In this document: in pieces, positions 5,952 to 15,200 of the stretch
Numbering within the stretch: position 1 is the stretch's first letter
How the letters are laid out: every line of letters begins with the position of its first letter
Source of the DNA: Oscillospiraceae bacterium
Lineage (GTDB): Bacteria > Bacillota > Clostridia > Oscillospirales > Oscillospiraceae
Reading direction: 5' to 3'
Assembly (NCBI GenBank): GCA_017458065.1
Contig: JAFTGD010000014.1
Span: forward strand, 1-48,883
DNA: 48,883 nucleotides
Translations under genes and position numbers: made by a program
Notes under the pieces: model-generated
The model's input: only the letters and a program-made list of their open reading frames with translations
What the model was told of the DNA's origin: nothing
Database searches by the model: none

Positions 5952-6124
5952 CTAAAGAGTTTTGTCAAGAAAAAAGACCCGTCCGACTCGAATCCAGACG
6001 GAAACAATTGTTTGCGCATATGTCAAGCAATATCGCCAGCTTTTTTGATAATTCATGCTGTCTCTTCTGGATCTGCGATAAAGGCAGCCGAAAGAGACTG
6101 AAAAAAGCTTTCTAAGCGGTATGA

Positions 6125-6154
6125 AGAGGTCTGCGGATCAGCGGGCCTCTTTTT
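6125..6154 (+). terminator. Possible terminator in the 5924-6385 gap
   Basis: AGAGG (6125-6129) pairs with CCTCT (6146-6150) with further G-C contacts inside, followed by TTTT. The gap 5924-6385 has no convincing gene; it holds the hicAB promoter, this hairpin and a 36-codon open frame at 6259-6369. Confidence 0.4.
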
Positions 6155-6258
6155 GCGTCTGCAGGGGAAGGACATATTCTAAGCGCGGATATTTTATATT
6201 GCATAAAACCACATGACATGATATGCTTTAGCCATCACCCAGAACCAGATAACGGCGA

Positions 6259-6369
6259 GTGATATTCAAGGACGAAAAGAACCCTACACCGGAAGAGATG
6301 CTGCGCCTGCTCAAGGCGCAGCAGAACGTTAAGCAGCGCCGCGGAGATAACGTCCTTGCGCTGTTGTGA
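6259..6369 (+). CDS. Possible 36-codon small ORF before the aldo-keto reductase
   Basis: GTG at 6259 opens a frame to TGA at 6367, ending 16 bases before the next gene, whose ribosome site follows directly. The peptide is helix-prone and charged (NPTPEEMLRLLKAQQNVKQ, then RRGDNVLALL), which looks coding, but no good ribosome site precedes it. It may be a small translated leader or the tail of a decayed gene. Low confidence. Confidence 0.2.
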   Translation: MIFKDEKNPTPEEMLRLLKAQQNVKQRRGDNVLALL

Positions 6370-6385
6370 CACACAGGAGGAAACC

Positions 6386-7579
6386 ATGCAGTACAGAAAA
6401 GACAAAAACGGCAATGACCTGAGCATTCTTGGCTACGGATGCATGCGCTTCAGCAAAAAGGGAAACGCCATCGACGTGGACAAAACCGAACAGGAGCTGC
6501 TGGCCGCTTACCGGGCGGGCGTCAACTATTTTGACACGGCCTACATCTATCCCGGGAGCGAGGCCGCCGTGGGCGAGATCTTTGAGCGCAACGGGATCCG
6601 CGACAAGGTCCATATCGCCACAAAGCTGCCGCAGTATCTGATCGGGAACAGAGCGGCGCTGGACCGCTACTTCGGTGAGGAACTGAAGCGCCTGCGCACG
6701 GATTATGTGGATTACTACCTGATGCATCACCTGACGGACGTGGCCATGTGGGAGAAGCTCAAAAAGGTCGGGATTCTGGAATGGATCCGGGAGAAGAAGC
6801 AGTCCGGCGCGATCCGGAACATCGGCTTCTCCTACCATGGCAACACGGACAATTTCCTGAAGATCCTGAACGACTACGACTGGGACTTCTGCCAGATCCA
6901 GTACAACTATCTGGATGAGGTCGCCCAGGCGGGGAGAGCTGGCTTGCAGGCGGCCGCGGCCAAAGGGATCCCCGTCATGATCATGGAGCCGCTGCGCGGC
7001 GGAAAACTGGTCAACATGCTGCCGGAGGCCGCGAAGAAGGCCATGCAGGACAGCGGGCGGAACTGGGACCCGGCAGAGTGGGGTCTTCGCTGGCTCTACA
7101 ACCAGCCGGAGGTCACGGTCGTCCTCTCCGGGATGAACTCGCTGGAGATGGTAGAGGCCAACTGCCGCACGGCGGGCCAAGCGGGATCGGGCGCTTTCAC
7201 AGAGGCGGATTTTGCAACGCTTGAAAAGGTCAAGCAGGCGATAAGGGAGAAAGAAAAGGTCGGCTGCACCGGCTGCCGCTACTGCATGCCATGTCCCAAG
7301 GGGGTGGATATCCCCGGCACCTTCCGCTGCTACAACGCCATGTTCACCGAGTCCAAAATGGGTGGCCGCTCCCAGTTCATCCAGACGGTGGGGCTCACCC
7401 GAGAGCCGGCCTTCGCGTCACAGTGCATCCGCTGCGGCAAGTGCGAACAGCACTGTCCCCAGAGCATCCCCATCCGGGACAAGCTGCAGGAGGCGGATCG
7501 GGCGCTGCGGCCATGGCCTTACAAGGTCGCCATCGGTGTGGCGCGGTCCTTCATGTTCCGCAAGGCCAGGAATACCTGA
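6386..7579 (+). CDS. Aldo-keto reductase with C-terminal 4Fe-4S clusters
   Basis: A 397-residue protein of the COG1453 type. Residues 1-270 are an aldo-keto reductase barrel: YGCMRFS, the Asp/Tyr motif FDTAYIYPGSEAAVGE, a Lys in ATKLPQYL and His in YYLMHHL, then the NADPH-binding end (VVLSGMNSLEMVEANC). A ferredoxin-like tail carries CTGCRYCMPCPKGVDIP and CIRCGKCEQHCPQSIPI, enough for two clusters. Such proteins reduce carbonyls with electrons from NAD(P)H or an iron-sulfur partner. The ATG at 6386 is chosen because ACAGGAGG precedes it by six bases; an upstream in-frame ATG at 6356 lacks a ribosome site. It lies 158 bases before a second flavin/iron-sulfur reductase, which has its own promoter. 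Confidence 0.9.
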   Translation: MQYRKDKNGNDLSILGYGCMRFSKKGNAIDVDKTEQELLAAYRAGVNYFDTAYIYPGSEAAVGEIFERNGIRDKVHIATKLPQYLIGNRAALDRYFGEELKRLRTDYVDYYLMHHLTDVAMWEKLKKVGILEWIREKKQSGAIRNIGFSYHGNTDNFLKILNDYDWDFCQIQYNYLDEVAQAGRAGLQAAAAKGIPVMIMEPLRGGKLVNMLPEAAKKAMQDSGRNWDPAEWGLRWLYNQPEVTVVLSGMNSLEMVEANCRTAGQAGSGAFTEADFATLEKVKQAIREKEKVGCTGCRYCMPCPKGVDIPGTFRCYNAMFTESKMGGRSQFIQTVGLTREPAFASQCIRCGKCEQHCPQSIPIRDKLQEADRALRPWPYKVAIGVARSFMFRKARNT

Positions 7580-7661
7580 GCAGAGGGCACCGTATCCGGC
7601 CCCGCTTTGTCCGGCCGCGGCAGAGGATAAAACCCCTTTTCCTCTTTTCAGTTCTGTTCTC

Positions 7662-7690
7662 TTGCTCCAAAAACGGATATGTGCTACAAT
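7662..7690 (+). promoter_or_regulatory. Promoter of the Tat-exported reductase
   Basis: -35 TTGCTC (7662-7667), 17-base spacer, -10 TACAAT (7685-7690), with the start codon 47 bases further on. A C/T-rich stretch precedes it. Confidence 0.55.
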
Positions 7691-7737
7691 AAAACCGCAT
7701 AAAACTGCAAAAATAAAAATGTGAAAGGAAGAATTCT

Positions 7738-9954
7738 ATGGCAATGAACATTACCCGAAGAGACTTTCTGAAAGGCATGGCAGCAGGTGCGGTCAGCGTC
7801 GGCGCAATGAGCGCGATCCCCGGCTTTGTGGCGCCGGTCACCGCAGCGGCGGAGGGCACCCCGTCCGAGACCATCAAGTCGCTCGACATGATCCCCCAGG
7901 CCTACCTCAACCCCCAGCTCAGCGACGCGGAATTCCGTTCCGCGGACATGGAGCTCAAAACCCTGTTCTCGCCGTTCAAGATCCGCAATGTCGAACTGAA
8001 CCACCGCATGGTGAAGTCCGCGGCCGGTTCCGCCTGCTATCTGGCCGGCATGACGGATGAACTGCTGGAGTACTACTTCAACCTCGCCAAGGGCGGCGTC
8101 GAGCTCATCTTTGTCGAGACCATCGACTTCCTCGAAGTGCCCGAGAGCGGCGAATACGACGCCGAGACCAAAGCCTTCCTCGAGAAGCTTATCAACGGCG
8201 TCGCCGAGTACGGCGCAGTCCTCGGCTATCAGGTGTCCGGCTTCGGCATGGGCGAGAACGAGATGACCGTCGACGAAATCCACGCCAGGCAGGCGCGCAT
8301 GGTTCAGGTCGCCAAGGGCCTGTACGAGGTCGGCTTCAAGGTGATCGAGTTCAACTGCGCCGGCTTCAACATGCCGGCCCACTTCCTCTCCCGCTTCCAC
8401 AACACCCGCACGGACGAGTACGGCGGCAAGAGCATCGAGAACCGCGCCCGCTTCGTCACCGAGATCCTGGAGCAGCTTCGCGCCGAGTGTCCGGATCTGG
8501 CCATCCAGTGCCTGATCGACTGCGTCGAGGAGAACGACAACATCGCCAACAACCCCACCATCATGACCCTCGATACCGACGTCACCACGCCGCATACCAA
8601 GGTCTTTACCATTGAAGAGGGCATTGCCGCAGCCAAGCTCTTCGAGGCCGCCGGCTGCGACTCGATGCACCTGCGCGTCGGCCCGCTCGGCCACCACGTG
8701 GCCCAGTTCGCTACCGACCTGTACTTCATCGTCAACGGCGTGGAGGGCGCCACCGGCTTCGGCACCCAGTACGACTTCACCCGCAACTTCCAGGGCAAGA
8801 TGATCGCCAACACCAGCGGCTGCGGCGCAGCGCTGGACATCGCCGCCATGTACAAGAAGGAGCTCAACATCCCCGTCGGCGTCGTCACCTATATGGACCC
8901 GGCCCACGCCCCCGACTTCTTCGAGAAGGCGCTGGAGGACGGCAAGACGGACTTCCTGATCATGAACCGTCCGCTGACCGTCGATATGGATTATGTAAAC
9001 AAACTGCGCGAGGGCCGCATCGACGAGATCGCCCCCTGCACCCGCTGCCTGCACTGCCACTCCGGCTCGAACGAGATGAACGCCATCTTCTGCTACTGCC
9101 GTGTCAACGCCCTGACCCAGCGAGTCATGCGCGAGGGCGGACCCGCCACCTACGAGATCCCCGCGGCCGAGACAAAGAAGAAGGTCATGGTCATCGGCGG
9201 CGGCCCCGCCGGCATGGAGGCGGCCCGCGTCGCAGCCATCCGCGGCCACGACGTCACCCTGTATGAGAAGAAGGGCATGCTCGGCGGTCTGCTCGACTTT
9301 GCCAGCATCGTCAAGGGTCCGCACGAGAACCTGCAGGATCTGAAGAAGTACCTGATCCGCCAGCTTGAGATCACCGGCGTCACCGTCAAGACCGGGACCG
9401 AAGTGACCAAGGAGCTCATCGAGGAAGAGGCTCCCGACGCCGTCATCCTGGCCGTCGGCGGCCTGCGCGACACCCTTGAGGTCGACGGCGATGTGCCCGT
9501 GGTCGACATGGAGCGCTTCATGTTCGACGATCTTGGCGACAACGTCATTGTCTACGGCTCCAACGCCCAGGCCTTTGACGCGGCCCTGTGGCTCACTGTC
9601 CACAAGAAGCACGTCACCATGGTCACGCCCAGCACAGCGGACGACTTCGATATCCAGCAGTCCCAGCATGCCAAGCGCATGATGACCACCGCGCTCTATG
9701 CGCTGGGCTTTAACTCCTTCCCCGAGTCCTCCATCAAGAGCGTGAAGGACGGCATGGCGACCATCACCATGGAAACCGGCCTCGACACCGTGATCCCCTG
9801 TGACGCCATCGTCAACGCGGCCGACATGCTGCCGAACACCAGCCTGCTGGACGGCGTATCTGTGGCCGAAACCTACACCATCGGCGACTGCGCGGCGCCC
9901 TTCAACATCGCGCTGGCCATCCGCGGCGGCAACGACGCCGGCCGTGCGGTATAA
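7738..9954 (+). CDS. Tat-exported Old Yellow Enzyme-type flavin/iron-sulfur reductase
   Basis: A 738-residue enzyme of the 2,4-dienoyl-CoA reductase/BaiCD class. Residues 1-40 are a twin-arginine signal (TRRDFLKG, hydrophobic core, APVTAAAEG cut region). An FMN TIM barrel follows (LFSPFKIRNVELNHRMVKSA, then FNMPAHFLSRFHNTRTDEYGG). The cluster motif CTRCLHCHSGSNE...C lies near residue 433, and an FAD/NAD domain starts with VIGGGPAGMEAARVAA near 484. Electrons would pass NAD(P)H to FAD to 4Fe-4S to FMN to an enone-like substrate. Most relatives are cytoplasmic; export suggests an extracellular electron acceptor or dietary/host substrate, and raises the question of the electron donor. ATG 7738 has GAAAGGAAG upstream. 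Substrate unknown. Confidence 0.9.
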   Translation: MAMNITRRDFLKGMAAGAVSVGAMSAIPGFVAPVTAAAEGTPSETIKSLDMIPQAYLNPQLSDAEFRSADMELKTLFSPFKIRNVELNHRMVKSAAGSACYLAGMTDELLEYYFNLAKGGVELIFVETIDFLEVPESGEYDAETKAFLEKLINGVAEYGAVLGYQVSGFGMGENEMTVDEIHARQARMVQVAKGLYEVGFKVIEFNCAGFNMPAHFLSRFHNTRTDEYGGKSIENRARFVTEILEQLRAECPDLAIQCLIDCVEENDNIANNPTIMTLDTDVTTPHTKVFTIEEGIAAAKLFEAAGCDSMHLRVGPLGHHVAQFATDLYFIVNGVEGATGFGTQYDFTRNFQGKMIANTSGCGAALDIAAMYKKELNIPVGVVTYMDPAHAPDFFEKALEDGKTDFLIMNRPLTVDMDYVNKLREGRIDEIAPCTRCLHCHSGSNEMNAIFCYCRVNALTQRVMREGGPATYEIPAAETKKKVMVIGGGPAGMEAARVAAIRGHDVTLYEKKGMLGGLLDFASIVKGPHENLQDLKKYLIRQLEITGVTVKTGTEVTKELIEEEAPDAVILAVGGLRDTLEVDGDVPVVDMERFMFDDLGDNVIVYGSNAQAFDAALWLTVHKKHVTMVTPSTADDFDIQQSQHAKRMMTTALYALGFNSFPESSIKSVKDGMATITMETGLDTVIPCDAIVNAADMLPNTSLLDGVSVAETYTIGDCAAPFNIALAIRGGNDAGRAV

Positions 9955-9997
9955 GACAGCATCAGGGAAAACAAACAGAAATACCTGTATCAGGCAA

Positions 9998-10025
9998 ACA
10001 ACCGGGGCCCATGCCCCGGTTGTTG
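9998..10025 (+). terminator. Terminator after the exported reductase
   Basis: ACAACCGGGG (9998-10007) pairs perfectly with CCCCGGTTGT (10014-10023), loop CCCATG, followed by TGCTTGT. Confidence 0.75.
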
Positions 10026-10026
10026 C

Positions 10027-10062
10027 TTGTAGAGACGGATGATCGGTGTTATAATCATCCGT
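10027..10062 (+). promoter_or_regulatory. Promoter with inverted repeat around the -10 box
   Basis: -35 TTGTAG (10027-10032), 17-base spacer, -10 TATAAT (10050-10055). ACGGATGAT (10035-10043) and ATCATCCGT (10054-10062) are inverted repeats flanking the -10 box and could be an operator for the secreted-protein gene. Confidence 0.5.
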
Positions 10063-10124
10063 GAAAGAAGGGAAAGGTTTTTCATGCGAGAAGACAGATC
10101 ATCGGACAGCTCGGGAGGGAGAGC

Positions 10125-10955
10125 ATGAAGAATAAAAAGATATTCATTTCGGTCCTTGTTTTTGCCCTGATCACGGCGCTGTTTCTTCCTTCCACAGGGT
10201 ATGCAGCCGGGCGAAAGCTCAAAATCCTCAATGATACGGCATCGCGGGACAACGTGACCGTCACGCTGAAAAAGGCAAGCGCGCAGAGAAAGACGAAACC
10301 GGACCGCTATGAGTACGCACTGAGCGGGACGATTGAGAACAACTCGGATGAGGGCATCATGAGGGTCGTCTACACCTTTTCTTTCTTTGACAAGGACGGG
10401 GAAGAGTTCCGCTCCTTTGCCGAGGTATACGACGGCCTGACCCAGGCGATTCCGCCTCACAGCAAGATTGAATTCTCTCACGACGGCATCAAATGGGGAG
10501 CGCAGTCGGTCCCGGCTTCGGTGTCGATCGGGATCGGCTCAATCAAGACCGAATCCCAGCTTCCCCCGGTGAAGATCCCTCAGCCGGGCGAAGCGCTCTA
10601 TCTGGCGCTCGGCGATGAGAAGCTCGCCGGGATCAGGGAGAATCCTCCTGTGGAGCTATCGTTTCATATCGATCAGGGGGGCTACGGACGCACCGCCACA
10701 TTCGGCGAGGGACCGCTGCTCGACGAGGCTGTCGAATTATTTTGCGGAATCAAAATCGGCGAAGAAACCGGCGAATGGGTTACGGACAACTATAACTGGA
10801 TCAGGCTGACATGGGAGGATGGGACAGCATCCTTTATCAGCATCAATCTTTACAATCTTGAGCATTACCTGCATTCTGAGTCGCATATCTTTACGCTGGA
10901 AAACCTGAGCGACTTCTGGTCATTTGCCGCTGCATATCTGAAAGAAGACCGTTAG
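10125..10955 (+). CDS. Secreted protein of unknown function
   Basis: A 276-residue protein with a signal peptide (MKNKKIFISVLVFALITALF, cut after GYAAG). The first mature part (about 30-140) resembles an extracellular beta-sandwich of the FxLYD kind: YALSGTIENNSDEGIMRVVYTFSFFDKDG followed by IPPHSKIEF. The second part (about 160-276) has no family I recognise; it is rich in aromatic residues (WVTDNYNWIRLTWEDGT). No lipobox or wall anchor is seen. ATG 10125 has GGGAGGGAGAGC upstream. It is monocistronic with its own promoter. Its lower GC and lack of conserved neighbours suggest an accessory gene. Confidence 0.75.
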   Translation: MKNKKIFISVLVFALITALFLPSTGYAAGRKLKILNDTASRDNVTVTLKKASAQRKTKPDRYEYALSGTIENNSDEGIMRVVYTFSFFDKDGEEFRSFAEVYDGLTQAIPPHSKIEFSHDGIKWGAQSVPASVSIGIGSIKTESQLPPVKIPQPGEALYLALGDEKLAGIRENPPVELSFHIDQGGYGRTATFGEGPLLDEAVELFCGIKIGEETGEWVTDNYNWIRLTWEDGTASFISINLYNLEHYLHSESHIFTLENLSDFWSFAAAYLKEDR

Positions 10956-11032
10956 CACTGACAGAAATATACGGCAGAGCTTGCAATCGGCGTTCATTAT
11001 ATGATTATCCTCGGTTCTGTGGGGCTTACCCA

Positions 11033-11063
11033 GAAATTGTGCAATCATCAATTGCACAATTTC
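11033..11063. repeat. 13-bp perfect palindrome before the DUF4406-like gene
   Basis: GAAATTGTGCAAT (11033-11045) and ATTGCACAATTTC (11051-11063) pair perfectly around CATCA. No T run follows, so an operator is as likely as a terminator. It lies 50 bases upstream of the next gene. Confidence 0.5.
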
Positions 11064-11113
11064 ATCTGCTAAGCTGGACACATGAAAGACACTGTTAGAG
11101 GTAGAGGACTTAC

Positions 11114-11452
11114 ATGATTGGACAATATAAAATCATCACTCTTTGTGGCAGCACGCGCTTCAAGGATGAGTTTATGGAAGCGCAAAAGCGGCTTACGCTT
11201 GAGGGCAACATCGTCATCAGTGTGGGGCTCTTTGGCCACTCCGGCGATAATGAAGTCTGGGAGAACATGGATGAAGGCACTCTGACCAAGACCAAGGAGA
11301 TGCTGGATGACATGCACAAACGCAAAATCGATATGGCCGACGAGATCTTTGTAATCAACGTCGGTGGCTATATCGGGTCCAGTACCCGTTCTGAGATCGA
11401 ATATGCAGAAGCCACAGGAAAGACCGTCAAATATCTGGAGCCTGTGGAATGA
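11114..11452 (+). CDS. DUF4406 / nucleoside deoxyribosyltransferase-like protein
   Basis: A 112-residue Rossmann-like protein. The N-terminal ITLCGSTRFKDEFMEAQKRL is the substrate-loop signature of this superfamily, and ADEIFVINVGGYIGSSTRSEIEYAEATGK matches the nucleotide-binding half with the Glu expected to be catalytic. Relatives cleave or exchange nucleoside N-glycosidic bonds; many are carried on phages and mobile elements. ATG 11114 follows GAGGTAGAGG. The next gene starts inside its stop codon (ATGA overlap), so the pair is co-translated. Substrate not predictable. Confidence 0.8.
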   Translation: MIGQYKIITLCGSTRFKDEFMEAQKRLTLEGNIVISVGLFGHSGDNEVWENMDEGTLTKTKEMLDDMHKRKIDMADEIFVINVGGYIGSSTRSEIEYAEATGKTVKYLEPVE

Positions 11453-11646
11453 AGCACAAGATCAGAGTACAGGTTCCGGTAGAGAAGCGAGGTTTGCTTG
11501 GAATCAAGAAAACCGTTATGGAGACTCGCACCATCGAGGTCGATGGGAAAACCTACAAGAAGCTCAAAAGGGAATGGGAGAATCGCCCGTATAGCATCGA
11601 GGAAATGATGTTTTATGATGAGATTTTTGACGAGTGGGATAACTAA
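11449..11646 (+). CDS. Small conserved-looking protein, unknown
   Basis: A 65-residue basic-then-acidic protein (KHKIRVQVPVEKRGLLGIKK, then DGKTYKKLKREWENRPYS, ending EEMMFYDEIFDEWDN). The start overlaps the stop of the DUF4406-like gene by four bases, strongly implying translational coupling. No family recognised. Confidence 0.6.
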   Translation: MKHKIRVQVPVEKRGLLGIKKTVMETRTIEVDGKTYKKLKREWENRPYSIEEMMFYDEIFDEWDN

Positions 11647-11679
11647 TCCTATAAATGATGTAAGCCAGAAATGAAGAAT

Positions 11680-11805
11680 ATACAAGGACCGCATCACCTC
11701 TGCTCGTGATGAAGTCCTTGTATAGAGAGTATGAGTAGCTCAGTCAGTGATGACAGGCTTCGATTGTGAGTTGCTGCGATAGGGGAATGGTGCAGAGTTC
11801 CTAAC
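11680..11805 (-). pseudogene. Decayed copy of cyclophilin gene 3' end plus terminator
   Basis: This stretch aligns with 21,997-22,120, the end of the intact cyclophilin gene and its terminator. Shared words include CAAGGACCGCATCAC, GTCCTTG, GCTCAGTC, GTGATGAC and ATGGTGC. On the minus strand a piece still reads TIPLSQQLTIEA against TIPPAEQPVIES in the intact protein before the frame is lost. The terminator hairpin is kept, with a compensating pair change (CG to TA) near its foot. Together with the intact copy it forms direct repeats around the defence island, as expected of an element that inserted at the 3' end of the cyclophilin gene. The rest of 11,647-12,230 holds a terminator, a motif shared with position 5169, and an inverted repeat with a promoter. 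Confidence 0.65.
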
Positions 11806-11833
11806 TGCTAAATATCGCATAGCGTAACTATTG

Positions 11834-11864
11834 ACCGAGGTCAAAACACTGACCTCGGTTTTTT
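11834..11864 (+). terminator. Rho-independent terminator
   Basis: ACCGAGGTC (11834-11842) pairs with GACCTCGGT (11851-11859), followed by TTTTT. It insulates the defence operon from rightward reading from the left. Confidence 0.85.
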
Positions 11865-12032
11865 AACAAACAAAGAAGTTAACATAATTCCGAAACAATA
11901 ATCTTGTGTAACTCGCGGGCTGCATGACCTGTATCGGTGATGCAACCCGTTCTTTATGTGCCACGACATTTGTCCAAGATAAGAAGAATCTCTAATTGCG
12001 ACAATAAAATGCCGAACAACACATAAATCTTT

Positions 12033-12187
12033 CAGAAAGTACACCTTTTGACAGTGAAAAGTTGCCATATATTATACACGGAAAACGCCCAATATACAAC
12101 ACAATTCCACCTTTTTTGATTGAAATATCTCCATGGGTTTTCCATATGACTGGCCACTATGAATATTATCAAAAGGTGTACTTTCTG
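12033..12187. promoter_or_regulatory. 19-bp inverted repeat with promoter, upstream of defence operon
   Basis: CAGAAAGTACACCTTTTGA (12033-12051) recurs perfectly inverted at 12169-12187. The left arm covers a -35 TTGACA (12048-12053), with a -10-like ATTATA 17 bases on (12071-12076), pointing to the operon. A second inverted pair (12155-12170 with 12187-12202, CACTATGA.../...TCATAGTG) overlaps the right arm. The layout suggests two operators that could loop DNA, or the ends of a small mobile unit. No regulator gene is in the operon, so control would be by a factor encoded elsewhere. Confidence 0.55.
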
Positions 12188-12230
12188 ATAATGGTCATAG
12201 TGATGGGATGTAGAAGGGAGAGACTGATCT

Positions 12231-15200
12231 TTGGCACAATTGGAAGATTTGACTGTTGGCAGCACTGTTAGCGGCCTGGTCACAAATGAATCTGTGCAAA
12301 TCGTAGCTGTCAAATGGTATGGCAGCTCTGTGCTTGAGATAACCTATAAAACCGGAAGGGGTATGTTGGCAAGTCAGCTTCTGTATCGGGAGGACGAGGC
12401 CAGATTAACCGTTGAAGCCGATAATCTTCCGTGGAGCTTTGACGCGGATGGCGATACTGTGCGCCTTGCGTCAGAAGCATACCGTATCAACCTTGCACAT
12501 TTGTTTGATCCATACCTTGCAGTTCATACATCTTCTATCGAGCCCCTGCCCCATCAGATCTCCGCCGTGTATCAGGAGATGCTTCCCCGACTGCCGCTCC
12601 GCTATATTCTGGCGGATGATCCCGGTGCCGGTAAAACAATCATGACCGGCCTGCTGCTGAAGGAACTGATGATTCGCGGCGACCTGAAGCGTTGCCTGAT
12701 CGTATCTCCCGGCAGTCTGTCGGAGCAGTGGCAGGACGAGCTTTACAGCAAGTTTCATCTGAAATTTGAAATCCTGACGAATGATCGGTTTGAGTCTGCT
12801 GTGAGCGGGAATGTGTTTGCAGAGACAAACCTATGCATCTGCCGTTTGGACAAGCTCTCCCGAAATGAGCTTCTGCAAGAAAAACTGAAGGCCACCGAGT
12901 GGGACCTGATCGTCGTGGATGAGGCACATAAGATGTCGGCAAGCGTCTGGGGCGGCGAGATCAAGTATACAAAGCGCTTCCTTCTGGGCAGGCTGCTTTC
13001 CGATATCACGAGGCATTTCCTTTTACTGACGGCGACACCGCACAACGGCAAAGAGGAGGATTTCCATCTTTTCCTGTCCCTGATCGATCAGGAGCGCTTT
13101 GAGGGGGCTGCCCGGTCGAGTTCACAGGCGATTGATGTCTCTGACGTCATGCGCCGTCTGGTGAAGGAAGACCTGTTGAAGTTCGACGGCACACCGCTGT
13201 TCCCGGAGCGCCGTGCCTATACTGTAAATTACGACCTGTCTCCAAGGGAGGCTGCACTTTACCATGCGGTTACCGAGTATGTACAGGAGGAGTTCAACCG
13301 TGCTGATCAGCTGAGCAGCGATCACCGGAGCACAGTTGGATTCGCGTTGACCATTCTGCAGCGCAGGCTGGCGTCCTCGCCGGAGGCTATTTACCAGTCT
13401 CTGCACCGCAGGCGTGAGCGGCTTGAGAACAGACTGAACGAGGAGAAGCTTGGAAAGAAAGCCGAGGAATACCGCTCCTCCATCCACTTTGATGTCGACT
13501 ACGATGATGACGATTACTCCTCCTCCGAGATGGAGCAGGAAGAAGAGAATGTTGCGGACCAGGCTTCCGCAGCTCGTACCATCAAAGAGCTGGAGGCCGA
13601 AATTGCAACACTAAAAAATCTGGAGCGGCTGGCCAATGAAGTCCGTCTCAGCGGTGAGGATCGCAAATGGGATGAGCTTTCCAAGCTCCTGCAAGACAAC
13701 GAGTGCATGTTCACACCGGAAGGCCAGCGGGAGAAGCTTATTATCTTCACCGAGCACCGAGACACCCTGCGTTACCTGACAGACAAGATTCGCACACTCT
13801 TCGGCAGTGAGGATTCTGTGGTGACAATCCACGGCGGCATGCTTCGGGATGAGCGCCGGAAGGTCGAAGAGCGCTTCCGTCAGGATAAGGAAGTCCGTAT
13901 TCTGATCGCTACCGATGCTGCCGGTGAAGGTATCAACCTGCAGCGTGCCCACCTGATGATCAACTACGACCTGCCGTGGAATCCCAACCGTTTGGAGCAG
14001 CGTTTCGGTCGTATCCACCGTATCGGTCAGACAGAGGTCTGCCACCTGTGGAATCTGGTGTCGCAGGAGACGCGGGAAGGTATGGTGTTCCAGTGCCTGT
14101 TCAACAAGCTCGAGGAAGAACGCGCCGCGCTGGGCGGGAAAGTCTTTGATATCCTTGGCGACATGACATTCAACAACAGGCCGCTACGAGAGCTGTTGAT
14201 CGAAGCTATCCGCTACGGCAACGATCCGGAGGTACGCAAGCGCCTGTGGGAAGTCGTCGATCACTCCATGAACACAGAGAAGTTCCGGGAGCTGATTGCA
14301 GAAAATGCACTGACCGAGGATTCGATGGATGTCTCCAAGGTTATGGAGATACGCGCAGAGATGGAGCGCATTGAGGCACACAAGCTGCAGCCGCATTTCA
14401 TCGAGGCCTATTTCATTGAGGCTTTCAAGTCGTTGGGCGGAAGAATCCATAAGCGCGAGCAGGGCCGGTACGAAATCACCTCCGTGCCCTTCGCTATCCG
14501 GAACCGAGACATGCAGATCGGCTTTGGCGAGTCGGTGCTGAATCGCTATGAGCGCATATGCTTTGAAAAAGAAAACTGCAATGTTCCGGGTCTCGTGCCG
14601 GCAGCATTGATCTGCCCAGGCCATCCGCTGCTGGAAGCCACCACCGATCTGATCCGTGAGCGCAATGCCGATGCCCTGAAGCACGGCGCCATCTTCGTGG
14701 ATGAGAGCGACTATGGACGCGATCCGAGGCTTCTCTTCTACATCGAGGATGCCATTCAGGACGGGGTCGTGCTTCCCAATGGTAACAAGCGTATCATCTC
14801 TAAGCATGTCCACTTTGTGGAACTGAAGGAAGACGGAACGGCCATGAATGCCGGGTACGCACCGTATCTGGATTACCGTGCGCTGCGTGATGACGAGCGT
14901 GAGGCAGTCATGGACTATGTCCGGCAGCAGAGTTGGCTCACACATGGCGTGGAAGATCGGGCTCAGAGTTATGCGATTTCCGAGATCATCCCGGAGCACT
15001 TCTCACAGGTGAAAGTCCACAAGACAAAGATGCTGGACAAGATTGCCAAGGCAGTAAAGGAGCGCATGACGCAGGAAATCCAGTTCTGGGATTTTCGCGC
15101 CATCGACCTCCGGGAGAAAGAGGCCGCAGGAAAAGGGAAACAAAACTTAACCTCAGCCAATGCCGCTCGCCGTGCGGAAGAGCTGGAAGCGCGGATGCAG

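Noticed and set aside
5948-6115. 56-codon frame starting at ATG 5948
   Set aside because: Overlaps the hicAB promoter, has no ribosome site, and its composition does not look coding.
7684-9669. 661-codon open frame opposite the exported reductase
   Set aside because: Antisense shadow of a GC-rich gene, with repetitive Val/Asp/Gly composition and no motif.
11730-11800. tRNA-like GAGTAGCTCAGTCAG string
   Set aside because: No acceptor or T-arm follows; it derives from the decayed cyclophilin 3' end.
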